Assembly (NCBI GenBank): GCA_902493335.1
Contig: CABUPJ010000048.1
Span: 1 to 25,941, forward strand
DNA length: 25,941 nucleotides
Reading direction: 5' to 3'
From: an uncultured Porphyromonadaceae bacterium
GTDB lineage: Bacteria; Bacteroidota; Bacteroidia; Bacteroidales; Muribaculaceae
Shown here: piece by piece, positions 7,227 through 13,667 of the stretch
Layout of the letters: the number at the start of each line of letters is the position of its first letter
Position numbering within the stretch: the first letter of the stretch is position 1
Position numbers and translations under genes: made by a program
Notes under the pieces: model-generated
Seen by the model: only the letters and a program-made list of their open reading frames with translations
Told to the model about the DNA's origin: nothing
The model's database searches: none

Positions 7227-7925
7227 ATGAGAAAATTTATCGCTGAAGGGGTCGGGACGATGTTCCTTGTGCTCCTTGCCTGCGGAAGCGCCGTACTCGC
7301 AGGTCCTAAGATCGGGGTGCTCGGCATCGGTCTATGTTTCGGTTTGGTACTTCTTTGTCTTGTATATTGCATAGGCAATATTTCTGGCTGTCATGTCAAT
7401 CCGGCTGTCTCGTTTGCCATGCTGCTGTCGGGGCGCATGAAATTCGGTGAATTCTGCGGTTATGTCGTCGCACAGCTCATAGGAGCCGCCATCGGGGCCG
7501 GGTTCCTTTACTGGTTTGTGAACATGGCTCCCGGATTTGACTTCGGCGGCATCACCGGCGATGCTTCGCTTGCCGCGAACGTCATACAGCCGGGCGCAAA
7601 TTCGGCGATGGCTCTGGTGGCCGAGTGTCTTCTGACGTTCTTTTTCGTGCTTGTCGTGCTCGGCGCGACCGACTCCCGCAAGGGTTTCGGCAAATTCGCC
7701 GGTCTGGCGATAGGTCTGGCTCTCGGTCTTGTCAATATCGTGGGCATCACGGTCGACAACTGTTCGGTCAATCCGGCCCGTTCGTTCGGCCCGGCTCTGT
7801 GGAGTCCCGCCGCATGGCCTGATTTCTGGATTATGGTGGTCGGTCCGCTTGTGGGTGCCGCTGTCGCCGCAATCTGCTGGACAGTAATGACGGGCAGAAG
7901 CAATCCCGACGCTATTGAAGGCTGA
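7227..7925 (+). CDS. Aquaporin (MIP family), AqpZ-like, with an atypical selectivity filter
   Basis: A 232-residue six-helix channel of the major intrinsic protein family. Both half-helix motifs are present: NPA at 58-60 (GCHVNPAVS) and NPAR at 182-185 (NCSVNPARS). Length and overall sequence fit water-selective AqpZ better than GlpF. By spacing from the NPA motifs, the aromatic/arginine filter residues are F38, N170, C179 and R185. E. coli AqpZ has Phe43, His174, Thr183 and Arg189, so the helix-5 His is Asn here and the Thr is Cys. The loop-B His of AqpZ (GHISGGH) is also Asn (GNISGCH). Water is the default substrate, but a wider pore admitting small uncharged solutes is possible. Confidence 0.9.
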   Translation: MRKFIAEGVGTMFLVLLACGSAVLAGPKIGVLGIGLCFGLVLLCLVYCIGNISGCHVNPAVSFAMLLSGRMKFGEFCGYVVAQLIGAAIGAGFLYWFVNMAPGFDFGGITGDASLAANVIQPGANSAMALVAECLLTFFFVLVVLGATDSRKGFGKFAGLAIGLALGLVNIVGITVDNCSVNPARSFGPALWSPAAWPDFWIMVVGPLVGAAVAAICWTVMTGRSNPDAIEG

Positions 7926-7948
7926 TAACAGTCACAACCCTATAAACA

Positions 7949-7980
7949 AAGCCGGTGCGGACGTCAATCCGCACCGGCTT
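7949..7980. terminator. Bidirectional terminator between convergent genes
   Basis: AAGCCGGTGCGGA (7949-7961) and TCCGCACCGGCTT (7968-7980) form a perfect 13-bp stem with a 6-base loop. It lies 23 bases after the aquaporin stop and 18 bases beyond the stop of the minus-strand gene, so it can serve both. Confidence 0.8.
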
Positions 7981-7998
7981 GTGTTGTATGGCTGATGA

Positions 7999-8658
7999 TT
8001 AGAAATAGTAGGTGAGTCCGAGCGAGACGCGGTTTTCGCGAAATGACAAGTCTTTGGCCTTGAGAAGGTCGGTGATGCCGAATTCGGCTTCAAGCGAGAC
8101 CATGAAATTGTCTACCGGGCATCCGACGCCTATTTTCCAGGCGCAGTCGAAGCGCCGCTGGCCGCGGAAGAGGTCGAGGTCGTCAAGGTCAGGATCGACA
8201 TCAGAATCAACGTCGATTTTACCGGCGAAAGCATAGCTCAGTACCGGTCCGGTGAAGATGCTGAATCCCACGCGTTCGTTGATGGGGAAGACCGAACCGA
8301 CGACAAGAGGCACTCTCAGCCCGAGTTTGTAGAGGCCCGGGTCTTTCTGAACAACATCGCCGGATTCGTTGGATATAATCAGATCTTTAAATGAATAATC
8401 CTCGTAGAACAGCGACAGACCCGGTTCGAGGTAGACGTTGCCGCCGAGATCTATGTTGCAGACGCCACCGGCTGTGAAACCGTAGCCCGGGCGATACATT
8501 GTGATCGATATGTCGTCGCCTTTCCATTTTCCGGGGAGTTCGACATCGACCGAGGCTCTGACGCCCCAGGTCACATGTTTATATCCTTCTGTCTGGCAGT
8601 ATGCTTCGGTCACACAGATGACGGCGGCCAGAAGCAGGGTGATGAATGTGCGTTTCAT
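7999..8658 (-). CDS. Outer-membrane beta-barrel protein
   Basis: A 219-residue protein with a Sec signal peptide (MKRTFITLLLAAVICVTEAYC, cut near Gln22) and a pattern of amphipathic strands. Examples are GYGFTAGGVCNIDLGGNVYLEPGLSLFYEDY, LGLRVPLVVGSVFPI and FSIFTGPVLSYAF. The terminal strand RVSLGLTYYF ends in Phe, as expected for a BAM-recognised barrel. It is of the same general type as the tandem pair at 9101-10489 (shared layout GGVxxxxxGxxxxxxPGLxFYxD, LGLRxPL, TGPxL) but clearly diverged, with an acidic insertion DVDSDVDPDLDDLDLF. Function is unknown. A perfect AT-rich palindrome lies 20 bases upstream of its start. Confidence 0.8.
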   Translation of the reverse strand: MKRTFITLLLAAVICVTEAYCQTEGYKHVTWGVRASVDVELPGKWKGDDISITMYRPGYGFTAGGVCNIDLGGNVYLEPGLSLFYEDYSFKDLIISNESGDVVQKDPGLYKLGLRVPLVVGSVFPINERVGFSIFTGPVLSYAFAGKIDVDSDVDPDLDDLDLFRGQRRFDCAWKIGVGCPVDNFMVSLEAEFGITDLLKAKDLSFRENRVSLGLTYYF

Positions 8659-8677
8659 TTTGCGTTGCGTTGATATT

Positions 8678-8693
8678 GTTATAAATTTATAAC
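8678..8693. promoter_or_regulatory. Perfect 16-bp palindrome upstream of a beta-barrel gene
   Basis: GTTATAAATTTATAAC is its own reverse complement. It lies 20 to 35 bases upstream of the minus-strand gene that starts at 8658, and about 70 bases before the plus-strand ABM gene. Its place between divergent starts suits an operator, but AT-rich palindromes arise easily by chance. Confidence 0.3.
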
Positions 8694-8729
8694 GCTCGAA
8701 AATGATTCTTTATTGTCGCCGGTAATGTG

Positions 8730-8737
8730 TATATTTG
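8730..8737 (+). promoter_or_regulatory. Putative -7 element for the ABM-domain gene
   Basis: TATATTTG matches TAnnTTTG 25 bases before the start codon. No good -33 TTTG is seen at the right distance. Confidence 0.4.
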
Positions 8738-8762
8738 ACGGTTAATTTAAATAAATGGAATT

Positions 8763-9038
8763 ATGCTCAGACTTAACTGTTTTATCCGTGTCGACGCCGC
8801 ACACAGGGCCGAAGTGCTTGAAGCCGCGCGCCGTCTGACTGCCGCCTCTCTGAATCAGGACGGCTGTGTGGCCTATGATGTGTTTGAGAGTGCCACGCGT
8901 CATGATGTTCTGCTCATCTGCGAGACGTGGCGGGACGATACGGCGCTCAAAGCCCACAGCGACTCTGACGTTTTTGTCAAAGAAGTCGGACTGATGCGCT
9001 CTATTGCCGAAATGAAGCTCGAGACATTCGAGTTCTGA
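8763..9038 (+). CDS. ABM-domain protein, putative quinol monooxygenase (YgiN-like)
   Basis: A 91-residue ferredoxin-like alpha+beta protein of the antibiotic-biosynthesis monooxygenase (ABM) superfamily. Visible marks are LNCFIRVDAAHRAEVLEAARRLTAAS, DGCVAYDVFES and LLICETWRDDTALKAHSDSDVFVK, matching the family pattern of GCxxYxxxxs followed by ExWxd...LxxHxxs/t. Small single-domain members act as cofactor-independent quinol oxygenases or heme-related enzymes, usually as dimers. It has no signal peptide, so it is cytoplasmic. It stands alone between minus-strand beta-barrel genes, so context gives no substrate. Confidence 0.82.
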   Translation: MLRLNCFIRVDAAHRAEVLEAARRLTAASLNQDGCVAYDVFESATRHDVLLICETWRDDTALKAHSDSDVFVKEVGLMRSIAEMKLETFEF

Positions 9039-9066
9039 CGGTTTATGCTTAATCGCATCGCTATGA

Positions 9067-9104
9067 CTGAAGCCATGACCTCTGAAAAGGGGCCATGGCT
9101 TCAG
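9067..9104. terminator. Convergent hairpin overlapping the next stop codon
   Basis: CTGAAGCCATG (9067-9077) and CATGGCTTCAG (9094-9104) form a perfect 11-bp stem. An inner CCTCT/AGGGG stem extends it around a GAAA loop. It overlaps the stop codon of the minus-strand gene (9101-9103) and lies 28 bases after the ABM stop. No T-tract is seen on either strand. Confidence 0.5.
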
Positions 9105-9772
9105 AAGTTATAGCCGATGCCGAAGGAAAATTCGGCGCGCCTGAGATATGAGGCATTGCTTTGTTCGGTACCTTCGATATAGATTCTATCGAAACGATAG
9201 GTCTTGCCCAGATCTGACAGGCCGTAAATGCCTTCTGCAAATATATGCCACCGCTTGCAGACATTGATGCCGATGCCGAGCGCCCAGCCGAGTTCCATTC
9301 CCGGTGTCGATAGTTTTTCGTTGATATGTATGGTTTTGCCATAATAGGAGTCATCGCATATCATCTTCGAGGAGAAGTTAAAGTAAAGGTGCGGTCCTGT
9401 GTAGACATTCAGGCCGATAGCTTTATTGTTAATGACTTTCAAACCGAAATCGAGCGGCATGCGCAGACCGTATGTACGGATGTTGCCGTCATAAGAGTGC
9501 CGGTTGTCTTCATTTTTAGTCGTGCCGTCGATTCTGATGTTGTCGGCATAGAACATGAGACCCGGCTGGAAAAATGTCAGTTTGCCGAATGGAGCGAAAT
9601 AGACCCCGCCAACCGAGAAGCCTGACCCCCAGCCTGTCATATATGAGTTTTTTGTCGATGTGCACATATCGTATGCGGCACGCACGCCGAAATACGCTTT
9701 GTCCTGAGCTGTAGCGGTGAATGTGGCGGCAGACGCAATGACGATTGCAGTCAGCAGTTTTAACAATTTCAT
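9101..9772 (-). CDS. Outer-membrane beta-barrel protein, tandem paralogue 2
   Basis: A 223-residue protein with a Sec signal peptide ending in ATFTATAQ (cut near residue 22) and a barrel closing in RAEFSFGIGYNF. It is strongly similar along its whole length to the product of the gene directly upstream (9842-10489). Shared stretches include MTGWGSGFSVGGVY, APFGK, SYDGNIR/TYDGNIR and LNVYTGPHLYFNF. The paralogues differ mainly in the signal peptide and in a segment near the C-terminus, where this copy has extra residues (IYIEGTEQSNASYL). The 69-base gap and shared orientation suggest cotranscription after duplication. The ligand or role is unknown. Confidence 0.82.
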   Translation of the reverse strand: MKLLKLLTAIVIASAATFTATAQDKAYFGVRAAYDMCTSTKNSYMTGWGSGFSVGGVYFAPFGKLTFFQPGLMFYADNIRIDGTTKNEDNRHSYDGNIRTYGLRMPLDFGLKVINNKAIGLNVYTGPHLYFNFSSKMICDDSYYGKTIHINEKLSTPGMELGWALGIGINVCKRWHIFAEGIYGLSDLGKTYRFDRIYIEGTEQSNASYLRRAEFSFGIGYNF

Positions 9773-9841
9773 GATATGAAGAGATTTAGATGAGAATCTT
9801 GTCGTCAGTCGATTGGGGAACCGATGACGGTGATGTGGTTA

Positions 9842-10489
9842 TCAGAAGTTATAGCCCACACCGAGCGAAATCTCGGCTCGTTTGAGGTTGCTTTCCTTGC
9901 CGAGCTCGAAGCGGTCGGTCTTACCGAGATACGACAGTCCGTAGGCGCCTTCGAGATGTATGTGCCAGCGTTTGAAGAAATCGGCGCCGACGCCGAGCGC
10001 CCAGCCTATTTCCATGCCCGATGTCATGAATTTTTCGTCTATATGCGTTGTCTTGCCTCCATAGGTCTCGTCACAAATCATTTTTGAGGCGAAGTTGAAA
10101 TATAAATGCGGGCCGGTATAGACGTTGAGAGCCACAACGCTGTTTTCGAGTATGCGCAGGCCAAGGTCTATAGGCAGTCTGATGCCGAGATTGCGTATGT
10201 TGCCGTCGTATGTATGGGGATTGTATTTGTTTTCTGTCGTTCCGTCGAGTTTGATATTGTCGACATAAAACAGCAGACCGGTCTGAAAGAATGTCCGTTT
10301 GCCGAAGGGAGCATAGTAGACCCCGCCGACAGAGAAGCCCGATCCCCAGCCGGTCATTTCGGTTACAGTGGTGGATGTTGTCATGTCGTAGGCGACACGT
10401 ACGCCGAAGTGTGCATTATCTTGGGCGGCGGCTGAGACAGAGGCAATTGCTGCGATAAGCGCGACAGCCAAATACTTTAATGATTTCAT
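9842..10489 (-). CDS. Outer-membrane beta-barrel protein, tandem paralogue 1
   Basis: A 215-residue protein with a signal peptide (MKSLKYLAVALIAAIASVSAAAQ) and strand-rich sequence ending in RAEISLGVGYNF, of the porin-like small beta-barrel type common in Bacteroidales. It is the upstream member of a tandem duplicate pair with 9101-9772. A possible -7 element TATCTTTA lies on the minus strand at 10529-10522 inside an AT-rich gap, with TTG only 16 bases before it. The preceding minus-strand gene, a histidine kinase, ends 94 bases upstream, so this pair probably has its own promoter. Confidence 0.82.
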   Translation of the reverse strand: MKSLKYLAVALIAAIASVSAAAQDNAHFGVRVAYDMTTSTTVTEMTGWGSGFSVGGVYYAPFGKRTFFQTGLLFYVDNIKLDGTTENKYNPHTYDGNIRNLGIRLPIDLGLRILENSVVALNVYTGPHLYFNFASKMICDETYGGKTTHIDEKFMTSGMEIGWALGVGADFFKRWHIHLEGAYGLSYLGKTDRFELGKESNLKRAEISLGVGYNF

Positions 10490-10583
10490 GGTTTACAGCA
10501 TTATTGGTTTATAGATGCCGTAAAGATATGAATAAATATTAAAACAATGCGAAATATATTGAAAAAATATTCAGAATCTGTCG

Positions 10584-11810
10584 TCAGGTCGTGGAATCGG
10601 GTGTGAGCGGAATCTCGATGCGGAAGGTAGTGCCGAGGCCTGGTGTCGAGGTCTTGACGAATATGCGGCCACGGTGATATTGTTCGATGATGCGCTTGGC
10701 GAGGGTCAGACCGAGGCCCCAGCCGCGGCTCTTGGTGGTGTAGCCGGGATTGAAGACGTTCTTGAAGTTCTTGCGGGGAATGCCTTTGCCGGTGTCGGCG
10801 ACTTCGATGTAGGCGTCGCCGTGGTCGACGCCTGTGCTGACGGTTATCGAGCCGCTGCCACCGGTGGCATCGACGGCGTTTTTGATGAGGTTTTCCATGA
10901 CCCATTCGAAGAGCGGGGCACAGGCCTCGACGTTGAGTGACGCCGGCCTCAGGGTGGCTGTCAGAGTTATGCGCGGCGAGATGCGGGTGGCCATGTAAGA
11001 GACGGCTCCGCTGACGACGGTGTTGAGATCGACGGGGACGATGCTCGGCGCCGAACCTATCTTGGAGAAGCGCGAGGCGATGGTGCTCAGACGGTTGACG
11101 TCTTTGTTCATCTCGGCGACGGTGTCGGCGTCGACGCCCATGTCGGGCAGAAGCTCCATCCAGGCCATCAGCGACGAGATGGGTGTGCCGAGCTGATGTG
11201 CCGTTTCTTTCGAGAGGCCGACCCAGACTTTGTTCTGTTCGGCCTTTTTGGTCGAGAGGACGGCGAAGTAGACCAGTGCTATGAAGGCAATCATGATGAG
11301 CAGCTGCACGTAGGGGTAGTAGCTCAGACGTTTCAGCAGCGTCGAGTCTTCGTAGTAGAGGTGCTGCGAAAGCCCCGGGGCGATGACGATGTGGATGACG
11401 TTGGGTGTCGAGGCCAGATCATTGAGCCGGCCGATGAGGAAGGCCTCGTTGACCGGCGAGAGCGTGGGCGAATTTTCGGAGTCGGTTTTGTCAGGGAGGT
11501 CGAAGTTGCGGTGCTGCAGGATATGGCCGTTGTCGTCGGTGAGGAGGACGGGTATGGTTGTGTTGCGTTCGATGATGCTAAGCAGAAAGTCGATGTCGAC
11601 GGTGAGCGGCATGTCGCCGGTGTCAGAGCCGGTGCCGATGCTGACGATCTCTTTGGTTGCGTCGGCCCATATCTCCATGCGTTCGCGTTCCTGCTCGGAG
11701 AGGTCGCGGACGAGTCCGTTTGAGACATAAAGAAAGACAGCGACCATCACCGCGGCTGTAACTAACAGAGCGGCTTTGCCGTAACGCCGTATGTCGTAGA
11801 TGTTTTTCAT
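10584..11810 (-). CDS. Sensor histidine kinase without a neighbouring response regulator
   Basis: A 408-residue membrane kinase. An N-terminal transmembrane helix (about 13-31) is followed by an extracytoplasmic domain of about 130 residues and a second helix (about 167-185). The HisKA segment comes directly, with no HAMP domain: ETAHQLGTPISSLMAW has the phosphoacceptor H205. The HATPase_c domain has the N-box NLIKNAVDA (about 308-315), the G1 box DTGKGIP (339-345) and the G2 box GWGLGL (363-368). The start codon overlaps the aroB stop by four bases (ATGA), indicating translational coupling to a shikimate-pathway gene. No receiver or DNA-binding protein is encoded in the window, so the partner is elsewhere. 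The signal sensed is unknown. Confidence 0.9.
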   Translation of the reverse strand: MKNIYDIRRYGKAALLVTAAVMVAVFLYVSNGLVRDLSEQERERMEIWADATKEIVSIGTGSDTGDMPLTVDIDFLLSIIERNTTIPVLLTDDNGHILQHRNFDLPDKTDSENSPTLSPVNEAFLIGRLNDLASTPNVIHIVIAPGLSQHLYYEDSTLLKRLSYYPYVQLLIMIAFIALVYFAVLSTKKAEQNKVWVGLSKETAHQLGTPISSLMAWMELLPDMGVDADTVAEMNKDVNRLSTIASRFSKIGSAPSIVPVDLNTVVSGAVSYMATRISPRITLTATLRPASLNVEACAPLFEWVMENLIKNAVDATGGSGSITVSTGVDHGDAYIEVADTGKGIPRKNFKNVFNPGYTTKSRGWGLGLTLAKRIIEQYHRGRIFVKTSTPGLGTTFRIEIPLTPDSTT

Positions 11811-12880
11811 GAGAGGCCCATGAGGTCACGGTAAATGTCGAGTGCGGCGGTAATCTCTTCCGGGGTGACGATGCATCCGGTTTCGACGCGGCCGATGTCA
11901 TGAAGCAATGTGAATGATATGCTGTCGGACGAAGGATTTTTCTTGTCGTGTGACATCAGCTCGAGGAGGCGGGGGTAGTCGTCGCAGGTGATGTGGCCCG
12001 GACCATAGTTTTCCTTGACGTATGCTGCGAGCTGATAAAGTGTGTCAGAGGGGAATCCAAACCGCAGACGCGAGATGACCAGGGCGACGACGAGGCCGCG
12101 GGCGACGGCATAACCGTGGGGTATGGGCGACCGGCGTTCGATGGCGAGCGATTCGAAGGCGTGACCGGCTGTGTGGCCGAGGTTGAGAGCCCTGCGCAGG
12201 CCGTGTTCGGTCGGGTCGTTGTCGACGATATTTTTCTTGATGACGACATTGTCGCGGAGGAGGCCTAAGAGGCGTTCGCTGTCGAAGACGGGCGAGACGA
12301 CGCTGTAGCCGAGGAGGTGCGCGAAGGTGTCGCGGTTCTCGAGCAGGCCGTGCTTGAGCATCTCGGCGTAGCCTGAGAGAAGCTGTTGCTGCGGCAGTGT
12401 GTTGAAGAATATGGTCGATATGATGACGGCATCGGCTTCAGAGAAGCAGCCGACCTCGTTTTTCAAGCCGTTGAAGTTTATGCCGGTCTTGCCGCCTACG
12501 GCAGCGTCGACCGCCCCGAGAAGTGTGGTCGGTATGTTGATGAATCTGACGCCGCGCTTGAACGTGGCAGCCGCGAATCCGCCGATGTCGGTGACGACAC
12601 CGCCGCCGACATTGACTATCACCGAGCTGCGTGTGGCGCCGTTATCGCCAAGGGCTTTCCATATTCGGGCGAGGCTGTCGATGTTTTTGTTCTCGTCGCC
12701 TTGTTCGACGGTGACGGTCGTGGCTCCGACCAAGAGTGGAGACTGGGCATGGAGCACCGGCAGGGCATTCTCTGCAGCCCCTTTATCGGTGATGACGAAG
12801 ACATTGGGAGAAGCTGTCTGGGCAACGAGCTTTTCGACGGTTTCACCGACGCTGTTTGTATAGATTATTTTCTGGCTCAT
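11807..12880 (-). CDS. aroB: 3-dehydroquinate synthase
   Basis: NAD+- and metal-dependent enzyme converting DAHP to 3-dehydroquinate, the second step of the shikimate pathway; cytoplasmic. The 357 residues are the usual length. Motifs: NAD-binding VGGGVVTDIGGFAA (91-104), PTTLLGAVDAAVGGKTGIN (117-135), and GYAEMLKHG with metal ligand E173. LGHTAGHAFE carries H236 (metal) and H240 (catalytic), and PHGYAVA carries metal ligand H255. No key residue is missing. It is the fourth gene of a minus-strand run: 43 bases separate it from the HAD gene upstream, and it overlaps the downstream kinase by four bases. Confidence 0.96.
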   Translation of the reverse strand: MSQKIIYTNSVGETVEKLVAQTASPNVFVITDKGAAENALPVLHAQSPLLVGATTVTVEQGDENKNIDSLARIWKALGDNGATRSSVIVNVGGGVVTDIGGFAAATFKRGVRFINIPTTLLGAVDAAVGGKTGINFNGLKNEVGCFSEADAVIISTIFFNTLPQQQLLSGYAEMLKHGLLENRDTFAHLLGYSVVSPVFDSERLLGLLRDNVVIKKNIVDNDPTEHGLRRALNLGHTAGHAFESLAIERRSPIPHGYAVARGLVVALVISRLRFGFPSDTLYQLAAYVKENYGPGHITCDDYPRLLELMSHDKKNPSSDSISFTLLHDIGRVETGCIVTPEEITAALDIYRDLMGLS

Positions 12881-12923
12881 GGTTTTGGCGGTATTATCGT
12901 TTTGTGACTGGATTTCTTTTTTG

Positions 12924-13667
12924 TCAGACGGATGTGGTTGCCATCGTCAGCAGCAGTTCGGGCAGGCGTTCGGCGAAGTCGGTCATCGAAGAGAAGACGG
13001 CTGTGGCGCCGGCTTCCTCAAGAGCCGAACCGGGAATCGGGCCTGTGACTACGCCGGCGGTGAAGACTCCGGCAGCTGCGGCCGATTTCACGCCGAGAGG
13101 CGCGTTGTCGACGGCGATGGCTGCCGAGGGACTGACGCGGGCAAGCTGCATGCCTTTGATATATGGTTCGGGATGTGGTTTGCCGTGGATGACGTTATGG
13201 GCCGTAACCATCAGGTCGGGGCTGAACGCACCGTCGAAGTCGCGGGTCAGCCGGTCTATCAGCGAGGCCTGTCCCGAGCCGGTGACGACGACCGGCGTTA
13301 TGCCCGACCGGACGAAAATGTCGACCATCTCGCGTGCGCCCGGCATAGGCCCGACAACAGGCATTTCGTTGAAATATTGAGTCTTGCGCCGGTAAAGTTC
13401 GGTCATCTCGGTTTCTGTGGCGGGGCGGCCGAAGCTGCGGCGAGTCAGCAAGTCTATGATATAGGCGCCTGTGCAGCCTTCGTAGAGGAAAAACTCTTCG
13501 CGTGTGGCGTTAAATCCGGCTTCGGCCGACAGGCGCATCCAGGCTTCGGCGTGGTTGCCCATCGAGTCATAAAGAGTGCCGTCCATGTCGAGCAGGGCGG
13601 CGCGTGGCATTATGCCGCAGAAGTGGCGGCGTCGCAGAAATGATGTAAGTATGTTTTTGAGTTCCAT
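12924..13667 (-). CDS. HAD-superfamily phosphatase (beta-phosphoglucomutase-like subfamily)
   Basis: A 247-residue haloacid dehalogenase hydrolase. Motif I is LLDMDGTLYDS (nucleophile D27, acid/base D29), followed by a helical cap. Motif II is VVTGSG. The motif III lysine is in HGKPHPEPYIKG. Motif IV reads IAVDNAPLG, where many relatives have an Asp/Glu pair before SP. The fold suggests phosphatase or mutase action on a small sugar phosphate, but the substrate is not identifiable. ATG 13667 overlaps the stop codon of the AsmA-like gene by one base (TGATG), supporting this start; an internal ATG at 13610 would remove 19 residues and also keep the motifs. The HAD gene sits between an envelope gene and aroB in the run. 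Confidence 0.88.
   Translation of the reverse strand: MELKNILTSFLRRRHFCGIMPRAALLDMDGTLYDSMGNHAEAWMRLSAEAGFNATREEFFLYEGCTGAYIIDLLTRRSFGRPATETEMTELYRRKTQYFNEMPVVGPMPGAREMVDIFVRSGITPVVVTGSGQASLIDRLTRDFDGAFSPDLMVTAHNVIHGKPHPEPYIKGMQLARVSPSAAIAVDNAPLGVKSAAAAGVFTAGVVTGPIPGSALEEAGATAVFSSMTDFAERLPELLLTMATTSV

Noticed and set aside
7227..7925. Functional link between the unusual aquaporin and formate release from oxalate breakdown.
   Set aside because: It is 2.5 kb away, separated by terminators and unrelated genes, with no shared regulation visible. Proximity alone is too weak.
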